64,000 nt of DNA from FLUQ01 sp031550605 (GCA_031550605.1 JAVBOK010000086.1:15366-79365), one strand, 5' to 3'. Counted from the first letter of the stretch, positions 38,548 through 47,421 are shown. Notes: generated by a model not told the origin, from the letters alone. Numbers and translations: made by a program.

Positions 38548-40173
38548 TTACTTCAGGAAAAAGCATTTCGGCCAGGTGCAGACTTTGCAGTTCATGCAAA
38601 AGCCGCCTTCGCCGAGGGAGGCCAGTTCCGCCCTGGTGATGCGCCTGCCGGCCAGCAGGCGCGGCAGCAGGGCGTCGAACAGGGTAATCTTGAAGTACAG
38701 GGCGCAGGCCGGAACCCCGATGACCTGCATGTCGGGCAGTTGCCCCACCAGACTCATGGTTCCCGGCAGAACGGGCGCGCCGTACAGCGCGTCCGTCAGG
38801 CCCGCTTCCGTCAGCGCGGCCCGGGTCAGATCGCCGGGGTCGACGGACAACCCGCCCGTGGTCACCAGCAAATCCGCGCCCGCGGCGCGCATTTCGTCGA
38901 TGCTGCGCCGGATCCGCGCGACATCGTCCGGGACGATGGCTGTTTTGACCACGGTGCAGCGCAGGTTTTCCACTTTGGCCGAAATGACGGGGATGAACTT
39001 GTCCTCGATCAGGCCTTGAAAAACCTCGGTGCCGGTGACCAGGATGCCAACCCTGGCCTGCCGCAGGGGGGCCACGGAAAAGAGAGGCCGGCCCAGAAGT
39101 CCCAGCGCTTCGGCGAAATGCGTGTTGCCGATGTACAGGGGAATGACCCTGGTCCCGGCCACTTCGGAACCCGCCTCGACCAGCGTGGCGTCCTGCCTGG
39201 CGGCGGCCATGACGTCCGGGATCATGTTGAAGGCGGCCAGGCGGGCGCGGTCCAGGGTGAACAGGCCGGATGCGGCGGCGCGGAAATTGATCTTTCCTTC
39301 TTTGGGCGGCAGATCGAAAGCAATGTTCTCTCCTGCCATGCGTTGGGCGAAGGCCTCGGCTCCGGCGTTTTCGTGTATGAAATCTCCGGGATCCGGGTTC
39401 TCGGCCACGGCCACCTCAAAACGCCCCATCTGCTGCAGGCGGCAGACGTCGCCCGCGCTGATGGTCTGGCCGGCGGAAAAGGCCGCGCCTTTTTCCCGGC
39501 CGGGGATGATCCGGGTCATGTCGTGCAGGGCGGTTCTGCCCACGGCTTCCTCCACGGGCACAACGCGAACGAACGGCCGCAGCCGCGCCGGGTCTTTGGC
39601 CTCGCGCAGCAGCGTATAGGGCGCTTCCCCCTGGCATCCGCGGCACAGGGGGCCGTCAGCGGCGGGAAAGGCCTCGCCGCAGCGGGGACAGGCGGCAATC
39701 GCGCCCATCTGGGCGTGGCCGAGAAAACGCTGGCGGATGCGCACGGGCGCCATGGCGCAGATCGTATCCCCGGCGGTTTCGATTTCCCGCAGCAACAGGT
39801 CCTGGTCCTGGTCTTTCTTGAGTTTTTTCTTGAGAAACCACGCTTCTATTTCCGGCCAGGCGGCAAGCTTCTCCAGATCAATGCGCACGCGGAACCCTTC
39901 GCCGCTGTGCTTGTCGAACAGGGACAGGGCATAGCGGCCCAGGTTGAGGACCTTCATCCAGTTGTTGCCCGTGCTGCACAGGGTCAGAAGCTGCACCGCG
40001 TCGGGCAGGCATTTTCTGGTTTCCACCAGGGCTTCAAACAGCGTGCCCTGCGGCAGCGCGGCCTTGGCCGTTTCCACCATGTAGCCGCCGATGAGCAGGC
40101 CCGGCGCGGGGTAGCCGTGGAATTCGGCGGCTTTTTCTTTGAATGCCGCGAAACTGTACGGACCGATATCCAT
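38548..40173 (-). CDS. FmdE-type domain fused to a molybdopterin-binding (MoaB/Mog/MoeA-like) domain
   Basis: Cytoplasmic protein of 541 aa joining two parts. Residues about 1-190 resemble FmdE (HGYPAPGLLIGGYMVE...LQLLTLCSTGNNWMK-type region) and end in a zinc-ribbon-like CPRCGEAF...CRGC. Residues about 200-520 resemble the molybdopterin-binding enzymes (VGILVTGTEVFQG, DLLVTTGGLSVDPGD, VIGVPACALYF). The last residues hold a cysteine cluster CMNCKVCTWPKC. Similar fusions occur in Desulfovibrio-like genomes and are thought to act on molybdenum or tungsten cofactors. It lies 175 bp downstream of dmsC, so it may help mature DmsA or handle molybdopterin; this is inference. Confidence 0.82.
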   Translation of the reverse strand: MDIGPYSFAAFKEKAAEFHGYPAPGLLIGGYMVETAKAALPQGTLFEALVETRKCLPDAVQLLTLCSTGNNWMKVLNLGRYALSLFDKHSGEGFRVRIDLEKLAAWPEIEAWFLKKKLKKDQDQDLLLREIETAGDTICAMAPVRIRQRFLGHAQMGAIAACPRCGEAFPAADGPLCRGCQGEAPYTLLREAKDPARLRPFVRVVPVEEAVGRTALHDMTRIIPGREKGAAFSAGQTISAGDVCRLQQMGRFEVAVAENPDPGDFIHENAGAEAFAQRMAGENIAFDLPPKEGKINFRAAASGLFTLDRARLAAFNMIPDVMAAARQDATLVEAGSEVAGTRVIPLYIGNTHFAEALGLLGRPLFSVAPLRQARVGILVTGTEVFQGLIEDKFIPVISAKVENLRCTVVKTAIVPDDVARIRRSIDEMRAAGADLLVTTGGLSVDPGDLTRAALTEAGLTDALYGAPVLPGTMSLVGQLPDMQVIGVPACALYFKITLFDALLPRLLAGRRITRAELASLGEGGFCMNCKVCTWPKCFFLK

Positions 40174-40213
40174 AAAAACCCTTATCCCGTTTCTCAGTCA
40201 ACAGTGTGGTAAT

Positions 40214-40305
40214 GGAACGGATTCGCTTCTTCAACGCGAATCCCCGGGGCTGTTGCCGCGGCCTTCTTTGGCAACAGGTTGCCACGCGAACGCGAGATCC
40301 GTTCC
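40214..40305. repeat. Nested inverted repeats between dmsC and the FmdE fusion
   Basis: GGAACGGAT (40214-40222) is matched by ATCCGTTCC (40297-40305), and CTGTTGCC (40250-40257) by GGCAACAG (40270-40277). The inner stem lies about 70-100 bp after the dmsC stop and could be a processing or termination site. The text ACAGGTTGCCACGCG also resembles part of the repeat near 22340. Confidence 0.45.
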
Positions 40306-40348
40306 GATTTCATAGCTGATGGAAAACATATCTGCTGTGAAATTGGAA

Positions 40349-41077
40349 TTACTCCGCAAAAAACATATAGCGGCCCAGGCCCTCGCCCAGGATCAGGCAG
40401 ACGGCGGCCAGACAGGCCGGGGTTCCGCCTTTTTCCGTAAACAGAACCCGGAAGGCGAGGACGATGCCCAGCCCGGCCAGGCCGAAACGGGCCGCCGTGA
40501 GGGCATCGCGCGGAGCGGAGCCGAAAAAGCCCGCGTTGACAAGCAGCAGGATGACCCCCAGACTGAACAGCGTCTGCACGATCCGCATGTCCCCGCTGTT
40601 TCCCCTGCGTCGCCGGGCGGCCAGGAAGGGGCCCAGCAGCAGGGCGGAAGCGAAGAATTCCGCATAGGGGCAGCGGGTGTTCCATTTCGCCACGGCGGAG
40701 GCGGCGTACACGGCGGACGAGGCGTACAGCAGCAGCAGCCCGGCCAGAGCGGCCAGCGTCAGGGGCAGGCCGAAACCGGACCCGTTCCTGGCGCGGTAAG
40801 AGCAGAAGAGAGCCAGACCGGCAAAGACCCCGGCCAGCCAGACTTCGCGGCTGAGCCAGGATGTGCCGGGGTGGTACAGGGCGCGGTACGCGCCGGCCAT
40901 GTCGCCCAGGTGGGTGAGGGAAAAGGCCATGCCCAGCAGGGCGATGCCGGTGAAACAGGCGATTTCGGCGAAAGAGACCGCATCGCTGCCCAGGCGGTCG
41001 ACCAGGGCCAGGGCGATGACGCCGCCCGCCGCGATCTGCAGGGCCAGGGTAAACAGCAACAGAGACCATTCGTTCAT
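40349..41077 (-). CDS. dmsC: DmsC-type membrane anchor subunit
   Basis: Integral membrane subunit of 242 aa with eight predicted spans that anchors DmsAB and oxidises menaquinol. The first span contains SLLLFTLALQIAAGGVIALA and the conserved region FSLTHLGDMAGAYRALYHPGTSWLSREVW is present. A modest ribosome site (CAGGG) precedes the ATG. It follows dmsB by 14 bp. It is somewhat shorter than E. coli DmsC (287 aa). Confidence 0.92.
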   Translation of the reverse strand: MNEWSLLLFTLALQIAAGGVIALALVDRLGSDAVSFAEIACFTGIALLGMAFSLTHLGDMAGAYRALYHPGTSWLSREVWLAGVFAGLALFCSYRARNGSGFGLPLTLAALAGLLLLYASSAVYAASAVAKWNTRCPYAEFFASALLLGPFLAARRRRGNSGDMRIVQTLFSLGVILLLVNAGFFGSAPRDALTAARFGLAGLGIVLAFRVLFTEKGGTPACLAAVCLILGEGLGRYMFFAE

Positions 41078-41091
41078 GGATGTACCCTGCC

Positions 41092-41673
41092 TTATGCTTT
41101 TTCCGCATGCTTATGCGGCCGGATAACCAGATTGGGGGCGGTGACGCGCGAATCGGGCAGGCCTTTGATGTCCGCCAGTGTTCCGTATTTCGCCCGCAGT
41201 TCCTCAATGGGGCCGAACGTGATCAGTTCCAGCGGACAGGCACCGACGCAGGCCGGTTCCTGCCCTTTTTCAATAAGGTCGCGGCAGAAGTCGCATTTGC
41301 TCATCTTGCCCTTGGTCTTGTCGAACTTGGGCGCGCTGTAGGGGCAGTTCCACACGCAGTAGCGGCAGCCGATGCACAGAGCCTGATCCACTTCCACGAT
41401 GCCGTCTTCCGGCCGTTTGTGCATGGCTCCGGTGGGGCAGCCTTCCGCGCATTTGGGGGTTGCGCAGTGGTTGCAGGCCAGTGATACCCAATAGGCCCAC
41501 ACGCTGTTGGTGTACGCCCTGCCCAGAGGGGCGAAGGCGCCGCCGCGGTGCTGCGTCACGGTGCGGAAAAAGCGGTCGTCATCCAGGTCGTTCTTGTCCT
41601 TGCAGGCCATGGCGCAGGCGTTGCAGCCGCTGCACCGGCTTTCATCTATATAGAATCCGTATTGTTTGGGCAT
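41092..41673 (-). CDS. dmsB: DmsB-type iron-sulfur subunit
   Basis: Electron-transfer subunit of 193 aa with four 4Fe-4S motifs, in order CSGCNACAMAC, CNHCATPKCAEGC, CIGCRYCVWNC and CDFCRDLIEKGQEPAC. It conveys electrons from DmsC to DmsA. AAGGA precedes the ATG. It lies 199 bp downstream of dmsA; that gap holds an intergenic repeat, unusual inside such an operon. Confidence 0.94.
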   Translation of the reverse strand: MPKQYGFYIDESRCSGCNACAMACKDKNDLDDDRFFRTVTQHRGGAFAPLGRAYTNSVWAYWVSLACNHCATPKCAEGCPTGAMHKRPEDGIVEVDQALCIGCRYCVWNCPYSAPKFDKTKGKMSKCDFCRDLIEKGQEPACVGACPLELITFGPIEELRAKYGTLADIKGLPDSRVTAPNLVIRPHKHAEKA

Positions 41674-41693
41674 GGTTGTGTCCTTCGAGGGTT

Positions 41694-41842
41694 AGAGCAT
41701 TTTCATTGTGAAAATGCTCCGGCGGATACGGAGCGTGGCGAAGTGGCCGCCCGCAAGCGGGCAGCGCGGCGCGCCTTTCATACACGCCGCTTCGGCGTGC
41801 ATGCATCCGAAAAAGGAGTGCTCCGGCTTTTTCAACGTTGAC
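41694..41842 (-). repeat. Dispersed palindromic intergenic repeat, copy C, inside the dms operon
   Basis: The repeat occupies most of the dmsA-dmsB gap. It starts with a palindromic end (GAGCATTTTCATTGTGAAAA, then TGCTC). It has stems GCCCGCAAGCGGGC and CACGCCGCTTCGGCGTG, and ends with CTCCGGCTTTTTCAACG. Its reverse complement matches copy A at 7931-8066 along its length. The stems could reduce read-through from dmsA to dmsB. Confidence 0.65.
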
Positions 41843-41872
41843 TCCGCAAGAAATCTTCAAGGGTAATTTACC

Positions 41873-44230
41873 CTAAACCCTGGCGATGTCCGCCAGGCAG
41901 CTGTGGTGCGCGTTGCCGTGCGCCATGGGGGTCTTGCGCATGGTGGTGATGACGTTGAGGCAGCCGTTCAGGTCCGTGCCGTCAGGACCCGGCCTGTACC
42001 ATGCGCCGGAGGGGATGGACAGCACCCCCGGCATGATGCGCGGGGTCACTTCCGCCTTGATCAGCAGCGCGCCCCGGTCGTTGAACACCCGCACCGTATC
42101 GCCCTGTTTGACGCCTTTTTTCGCAGCGTCCAGAGGGTTGATCCACATGACCTGCGAGGCCACCTGGGTCAGCCAGGGGTGAGTGAAAAAGGTGGAATTA
42201 TCCCGCTGCTTGTTTTTCCAGCCGATGACCTGGAAGGGGTATTTTTGGGCCAGCGGGTCTTCCGGACCTTCCCAGGCCGGCACGTAATGCGCCGCTCCCG
42301 GCACCTGGGGATCGCCCCGGTCGTAAAGCCGTCTGGAGAAAAGCTCGACCTTGCCCGAGGGCGTGGGGAACTTGTTGTTGGCCGGATCCTCGATCTGTTT
42401 CTGGAAGGTGACCACGGGCGTGGGGTAGGTGAAATAATGGATGACCTGTTTCTTCATCGTCTCCCAGTCGGGAACGGTGGGGTGCTGTTTGCGGGTGGCG
42501 TCCAGCAGGTACCTGATCCATTCCTCCTGGCTGCGGCCTTCGGTGAAAGCCTGTTCCACGCCCAGCTTTTTGGCCACGGCCGTCATCCATTCATAGGGGT
42601 GGCGCGCTTCAAACAGCGGTTCCGCCACTTTTTGCGACAGCGCGAAATACGCGCCGCAGTTCCAGGTCACGGCCAGATCCCACCCTTCGAAGAAGGTGAC
42701 GGACGGCAGCACGATGTCCGCGAAGTTGCAGGTCGGGGTCATGAGAACATCGCAGGCGACGATGAACTCCACCTTGCTTTCATCTTCCAGCAGCTTTCTG
42801 GTCCTGTTCAGATCCGGATTCTGGCCCATCAGGTAGTTGCCGCCGACGGACATGATCATCTTGATCGGCGCGTTCAGTTTTTCGCCGCCCACCAGGCCTT
42901 CTTTGGGGCTGACCCTGGTGTAGTCCTCCACCGCGTCGGTCCACTGCATGATGTTGATGGAGTGGGGGATGCGATTCTTGCCCGCCGGAACCCGGGCCGG
43001 GAAGGGGCGGCCCACGCCGCCGTAGCCGCCGGCCCAGCCGCCCAGCCTGCCCACGTTGCCGGTCAGGCAGCAGAGCATGGCGGAGGCCCTGGACGTGCGT
43101 TCGCCGGACGAATGGCGCTGCGGCCCCCAGCCGGACAGGATGACCGCCGGTTTGGTCCCGGCGTATTCGCGCGCGAACTGGCGGATGACATTGGCCGGCA
43201 CCTTGCAGATGCCTTCGGCCCATTCGGGGGTTTTGACTACGCCGTCCTTTTTGCCCGTGAGATACGAAAGGTACGATTCATCCCCGGGCACGCCTTCGGG
43301 CATGTGTTCCTCGTCAAAACCCAGGCAGCAGGTGTCCAGAAAATTCTTGTCGTGCAGGTTTTCGGACACGATGACGTACGCCATGGCGTCCATCAGCGCG
43401 CCGTCGGTGTTGGGCAGCACGGGTATCCACTGGTCCGCGTAAGCGATGGCGGAATCGGAATAGCGCGGGTCCACGGCGATGATCTTGCAGCCGTTTTCCT
43501 TGGCCTGCTTGAGATAGTGGTTGGTATGGCCGAAAATGGTTTCCGTGGGATTGTGGCCCCAGAGAATGATCAGCCGGGAATGCAGCAGGGTGTCCATGCT
43601 GCTGCCGGAATTGCCCGTGCCGTAAGTGAAGGTGGTGGCGGCCAGGGTGTTGCCCATGCTGACCGAATGGTAATAGGGCAGGTACCCTCCGGCGCAGTTG
43701 AGCAGGCGTTTGGCCAGATCGGAATAGGTGAAAGCCCCGCCCGTGCCCGCGGTGCCCACGGTGACGAAACGCGAATCCGGCCCGTATTTGTCCCCGATTT
43801 CCCTGGTGCGCCGGGCGATGATGTCAATGGCCTCGTCCCAGGAGATGCGCTCGAATTTGCCTTCGCCCCGTTTGCCCACCCGTTTCATCGGGTATTTGAG
43901 CCGGTCGGGATGATACAGATATTTTCTGTATCCCCGGCCGCGCACGCAGCCTTTCATCACCGGCATGTCCGGGTTCAGTTCGGCGGCGGTGCGGGTGCTG
44001 ATGCGGGTGACGACCCCGTCAAGGACGTGGGCCTTGTTCAGACATCGTCCGCCGCAGTCCAGGTTGCTGGCCGTGGGGATGATGCGTTCCGTCCCGCCGC
44101 CCGGGGCGGCTGCGAAACACAGCAGCGGGTCGCCGTACAGCATGAAGGGCACGGCCGCCGCGCCCGCTGCCGACCATTTCAGAAAACTGCGGCGTGAAAT
44201 GCGGAACGGTTTCTTTTCAGACGCGCTCAT
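41873..44230 (-). CDS. dmsA: DMSO reductase-type molybdopterin catalytic subunit (DmsA-like)
   Basis: Periplasmic or membrane-facing Mo-bis-PGD oxidoreductase of 785 aa that probably reduces DMSO, TMAO or a related acceptor. It begins with a twin-arginine signal (SRRSFLKWSAAGAAA). An N-terminal cysteine group (CGGRCLN...CVRGRG) supports a 4Fe-4S cluster. The molybdenum-ligand region is GGYLPYYHSVSMGNTL, consistent with serine-type ligation as in DmsA. The gene overlaps the torD stop by 14 bp and is followed by dmsB and dmsC. The electron acceptor cannot be fixed from sequence; polysulfide or other S/N-oxides remain possible. Confidence 0.92.
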   Translation of the reverse strand: MSASEKKPFRISRRSFLKWSAAGAAAVPFMLYGDPLLCFAAAPGGGTERIIPTASNLDCGGRCLNKAHVLDGVVTRISTRTAAELNPDMPVMKGCVRGRGYRKYLYHPDRLKYPMKRVGKRGEGKFERISWDEAIDIIARRTREIGDKYGPDSRFVTVGTAGTGGAFTYSDLAKRLLNCAGGYLPYYHSVSMGNTLAATTFTYGTGNSGSSMDTLLHSRLIILWGHNPTETIFGHTNHYLKQAKENGCKIIAVDPRYSDSAIAYADQWIPVLPNTDGALMDAMAYVIVSENLHDKNFLDTCCLGFDEEHMPEGVPGDESYLSYLTGKKDGVVKTPEWAEGICKVPANVIRQFAREYAGTKPAVILSGWGPQRHSSGERTSRASAMLCCLTGNVGRLGGWAGGYGGVGRPFPARVPAGKNRIPHSINIMQWTDAVEDYTRVSPKEGLVGGEKLNAPIKMIMSVGGNYLMGQNPDLNRTRKLLEDESKVEFIVACDVLMTPTCNFADIVLPSVTFFEGWDLAVTWNCGAYFALSQKVAEPLFEARHPYEWMTAVAKKLGVEQAFTEGRSQEEWIRYLLDATRKQHPTVPDWETMKKQVIHYFTYPTPVVTFQKQIEDPANNKFPTPSGKVELFSRRLYDRGDPQVPGAAHYVPAWEGPEDPLAQKYPFQVIGWKNKQRDNSTFFTHPWLTQVASQVMWINPLDAAKKGVKQGDTVRVFNDRGALLIKAEVTPRIMPGVLSIPSGAWYRPGPDGTDLNGCLNVITTMRKTPMAHGNAHHSCLADIARV

Positions 44231-44897
44231 GGGGCAGACTCTCCTCGGTTTCAGTCAGTAACGATGCGTCGTAAGGCAGAAATTCGATAATCAGCTCCGC
44301 CGTGCCGGCGTAAAGGTCAGTGGCGGCGTGGGGCAGTTGCAGGGCAAAGGACTGCGGCGCCCACTGCAGCAGATGCGCGTCCAGAAATTCCCGCTGCTCG
44401 CGGCATAAGGCCAGCCATGTGTCCCGGCCGGCCGGGGAGCCGTCCAGGGCGTTCAAAGCCGCTTCGGCCAGATGCCGCATGAATTCGAGTTCGATGGAGA
44501 TATGGTCGTCGGGTTCCGAGGCGCGGTTGGCAAAAGCCAGACGGCGGCGGGCGTAAAAGCGCCTGACCCGCAGGGTGGCTTCGCCGAACAGCAGATGTTC
44601 CGGGTCGCGGTATACGGATTCCCACAGGGGCGCGGGCAGCGCGTGGGGGCCGACGTACAGGCGGCGGTATTCGTCTTCCGCGGCGCGCAGGGCCTGTTCG
44701 TCGTCCAGACATCGCCGCGCGCCGGCCAGGATGCGGTCCAGCGGTTCCAGATCTTCGGCCAGCAGGGCCAGGGCGGGGGAGGCCATCAGCCCCGCCAGCA
44801 GGGAAAGAGAGGGAAAATTGCCCGTCAGGGCCTGGGCCGCGCCGTATATATACGCGCGCAGTTCCGCAGCGGCCCGTATTTCGTCGAAAGTGCGCAT
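44217..44897 (-). CDS. TorD/DmsD-family maturation chaperone
   Basis: Cytoplasmic all-alpha chaperone of 226 aa that binds the signal peptide of molybdoenzymes and keeps the apoenzyme ready for cofactor insertion. The family patterns are EYRRLYVGPHALPAPLWESVYRD and, near residue 150, DDHISIELEFMRHLA. I choose the ATG at 44897; the longer open frame upstream has no family features. Its stop overlaps the dmsA start by 14 bp, so production of chaperone and client is coupled. Confidence 0.92.
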   Translation of the reverse strand: MRTFDEIRAAAELRAYIYGAAQALTGNFPSLSLLAGLMASPALALLAEDLEPLDRILAGARRCLDDEQALRAAEDEYRRLYVGPHALPAPLWESVYRDPEHLLFGEATLRVRRFYARRRLAFANRASEPDDHISIELEFMRHLAEAALNALDGSPAGRDTWLALCREQREFLDAHLLQWAPQSFALQLPHAATDLYAGTAELIIEFLPYDASLLTETEESLPHERV

Positions 44898-45002
44898 GCT
44901 GGCTCTGTTGCAGGCCGTGCCGGGCCGCAGTCCGATTATGCGGTTTTGGAGGCGGAACAATCCATCCGTTTTTTCTTTATCTCTCGGGGTATGCACAGTC
45001 AA

Positions 45003-45095
45003 GGCATGCGGAGCGGCGGTTCGCGGCATGCATTGCCGCCGGAAAGCGCCGGAGGGGGCGTGCCTTTGCAAACCCCGCCCTTTCGCGGCGGATGG
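45003..45095 (+). repeat. Intergenic repeat of family 2 upstream of torD
   Basis: It shares with 22340-22435 the sequence TTGCCGCCGG, then AAGCGCCGGAG and GGGCGTGCCTTTGCA. It lies directly after the gabD stop and about 110 bp upstream of torD on the same strand. Confidence 0.45.
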
Positions 45096-46553
45096 TTATC
45101 TGTCCAGGCCGCCCAGCATGATCAATTTCATTTCCAGGTATTCCTCAATGCCGGGTTTGCCGCCCTCGCGGCCCAGGCCGCTTTCCTTGATCCCGCCGAA
45201 AGGCACCTCGCCGGAAGCCAGGGCCACTTCGTTGACCGCGACCATACCCGCCTCGATGGCATTGGCCATGCGCCAGACGCGGCCGATGTCGCGTGAGAAA
45301 AGGTAGGATGCCAGCCCGTGCGGCGTGTCGTTGGCCAGGCGGACCGCTTCGGCCTCGTCCGCAAAGGGCATGACCCCGGCAATGGGGCCAAAGATTTCCT
45401 CGCGGAACACCCGCATGCCGGGGGTGACATCGGCCAGCACCGTGGGTTCGAAGAAGCAGCCGGGAAGGCCGGCCGGGCGTTTGCCGCCGTGCAGCAGCCG
45501 CGCGCCCCTGGCCGTGGCGTCGGCCACCAGTTCTTCCATGTGGCGCACCGCGTCCTCGTTGATCATGGGGCCCATGGTAGTGGCGGCATCCAGGCCGCTG
45601 CCCAGGCGCATGCCCGCCGCCGCGTTTGTCAGGCGGCGCAGGAATTCGTCATACACCCCCCGCTGCACCAGCATGCGGTTGGGGGAGATGCAGACCTGGC
45701 CCGCGTTGCGAAATTTGGAAGCCGGAAAGCTGGCCTCAAGGTGGTTCAAGTCCGCGTCGTCAAAGACCACAAAGGGCGCGTTGCCGCCCAGTTCCAGCCC
45801 GAGTTTTTTCATTGTCGCGCTGCAGGCGGCCATCAGGTCCTTGCCCACTTCCGTGGAGCCGGTGAAGCTCAGCGCCCGCACATCGGGGCTGGCGGTCAGG
45901 GCGCCGCCGATATCCCCGGCCCCGCCGGTGACGATGTTGAACACCCCGGCGGGAAAACCCGCCCGCTCCGCCAGCACGGCCATGGCAAGGGCCGAAAACG
46001 GCGTGGCCGAGGCGGGTTTGATGATGACCGGGCAGCCGGCGGCCAGGGCGGGGGAGGCTTTGCGGGTGATCATGGCCGAGGGGAAGTTCCAGGGCGTGAT
46101 GGCCGCCGAAACCCCTATGGACTGATACACGGTGACAGGCTGGCGCGCGCCGGCCCAGGGCGAGGGGATGACGTCGCCGTATACCCGGCGGCATTCCTCG
46201 GCGAACCATTCGACATAGCCCGCGCCCATCAGGATTTCGGCTTTGGCTTCCGCCAGGGGTTTCCCCTGTTCCAGGGTCATGATGACAGCCAGGTCATCCA
46301 CATGCTTGCAGATCAGGTCATGCCACGCGCGCAGCACGGCGGCCCTGGCCTTGGGCGTACGGCCGCGCCAGGAGGGCCAGGCCGCGGCGGCGGCCTTGAT
46401 CGCCTTTTCCGTCTCCGCGCGGCCGAATTTGGGCACGCGGCCCACCACGGACCCGTCAAAGGGATTGGTGACCTCAATGGCGGATGCGGCGGTCAGCCAT
46501 TCGCCGTTCACATAACATGCTTCGCGCAGCAAGGAGGGATCGTTGAGTTTCAC
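45096..46553 (-). CDS. gabD: NAD(P)-dependent succinate-semialdehyde dehydrogenase family protein
   Basis: Aldehyde dehydrogenase of 485 aa, close in length to E. coli GabD (482). It would oxidise succinate semialdehyde (or a similar aldehyde) to the acid. Motifs: AITPWNFPSAMITRKASPAL for cofactor binding, SFTGSTEVGK, the catalytic Glu in LELGGNAPF and the catalytic Cys in NAGQVCISPNR. The GTG at 46553 with GGGAGCC upstream fits family length; a longer start would add a basic tail. It is a single gene with no gabT or GABA permease nearby, so the exact aldehyde is inferred from family similarity. Confidence 0.88.
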   Translation of the reverse strand: MKLNDPSLLREACYVNGEWLTAASAIEVTNPFDGSVVGRVPKFGRAETEKAIKAAAAAWPSWRGRTPKARAAVLRAWHDLICKHVDDLAVIMTLEQGKPLAEAKAEILMGAGYVEWFAEECRRVYGDVIPSPWAGARQPVTVYQSIGVSAAITPWNFPSAMITRKASPALAAGCPVIIKPASATPFSALAMAVLAERAGFPAGVFNIVTGGAGDIGGALTASPDVRALSFTGSTEVGKDLMAACSATMKKLGLELGGNAPFVVFDDADLNHLEASFPASKFRNAGQVCISPNRMLVQRGVYDEFLRRLTNAAAGMRLGSGLDAATTMGPMINEDAVRHMEELVADATARGARLLHGGKRPAGLPGCFFEPTVLADVTPGMRVFREEIFGPIAGVMPFADEAEAVRLANDTPHGLASYLFSRDIGRVWRMANAIEAGMVAVNEVALASGEVPFGGIKESGLGREGGKPGIEEYLEMKLIMLGGLDR

Positions 46554-46635
46554 AGGCGGCTCCCGAAAATGCAGGGTTATGCGGAAAAAACGCGGGCGGA
46601 ACACATCCCGACCGGGACAGGATAGCCCCGGCTCA

Positions 46636-46716
46636 GCCGTTTGTAAACGCCGCCGGCAGCGGCGGCATCGGATGCGGAGCGGGGCGGCGATATTCCGGCC
46701 GCCGCTGACAAACGGC
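46636..46716. repeat. 81-bp nested inverted repeat in a divergent gap
   Basis: GCCGTTTGT (46636-46644) and CAGCGGCGGC (46657-46666) are answered by GCCGCCGCTG (46698-46707) and ACAAACGGC (46708-46716). The structure could form a cruciform or a long RNA hairpin. It lies between gabD and the divergent DUF6868 gene, where an operator would be expected. Confidence 0.5.
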
Positions 46717-46774
46717 CTGGAATGCTTATCTGCGGATGAGGGAGGACCGGGTCCGGGTCCGCCAGGGAGGCGCC

Positions 46775-47017
46775 ATGAGTCTGGAAATTTTCCGCGCGGT
46801 TCTGGGTTGGGCCGCGATTCTCAACATTCTTTTGCTCACGGTCTGGTTTCTGATTTTTGTCTGCGCCCACGATTGGGTATACGGCCTGCACCGGCGCTGG
46901 TTCGACCTGCCGCGCCAGACCTTCGACGCCGTGCATTACGCCGGGATGGCCTGGTACAAACTGAATATCTGGATGTTCTTCATCATCCCGTACCTGGCGT
47001 TGCGGTTGCATGGCTGA
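46775..47017 (+). CDS. DUF6868 family small membrane protein
   Basis: Membrane protein of 80 aa with two spans (ILNILLLTVWFLIFVCA and IWMFFIIPYLALRL). Between them is the pattern WVYGLHRRWFDLPRQTFDAV, which I recognise as DUF6868. The ATG at 46775 follows CAGGGAGG. No function is known for the family. It is followed by an ABM-domain gene 43 bp later, in the same direction. Confidence 0.75.
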   Translation: MSLEIFRAVLGWAAILNILLLTVWFLIFVCAHDWVYGLHRRWFDLPRQTFDAVHYAGMAWYKLNIWMFFIIPYLALRLHG

Positions 47018-47060
47018 AGGCGTATGCTCCTTCCGTTCATACACGACACGGGGAGGCGGC

Positions 47061-47393
47061 ATGCGGCACATGACGGGCACTTTTCCAACGCCCTATTACG
47101 CGGTGATATTTATTTCCATGAAAGCGACCGACGATGCGGCCTTTGACGCCATGCAGCAGGAGGTGGCCGGCCGGCTGCGGGACCGGAGGGGCTTTCTGGG
47201 CATGGACCGGCACCGCGACAGCGAAGGCCTGGGTTTTTCCATCTCGTACTGGGATTCGCCGGAAAGCATCCGGGCCTGGCGCGAAGAGCCGGTGCACGCG
47301 GCTGCGCAAGCGGCGGCCAAGGAAAAATGGTATTCGGAATACGTCATCCGCGTCTGCGCGGTGGAGCATGACATGAGTTTTTCGCGGGCGTGA
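47061..47393 (+). CDS. Antibiotic biosynthesis monooxygenase (ABM)-like domain protein
   Basis: Small protein of 110 aa with the dimeric alpha/beta-barrel ABM pattern (YYAVIFISMKATDDAAFDAM, then RGFLGMDRHRDSEGLGFSIS, YWDSPESIRAW, YVIRVCAVE). Members include monooxygenases and heme-degrading proteins, but many are uncharacterised. The ATG at 47061 has GGGGAGG upstream. It converges with ade, 28 bp between stops. Confidence 0.82.
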   Translation: MRHMTGTFPTPYYAVIFISMKATDDAAFDAMQQEVAGRLRDRRGFLGMDRHRDSEGLGFSISYWDSPESIRAWREEPVHAAAQAAAKEKWYSEYVIRVCAVEHDMSFSRA

Positions 47394-47421
47394 GGGGGAT
47401 TCGGCCGTGTTTTCCGGCGGT

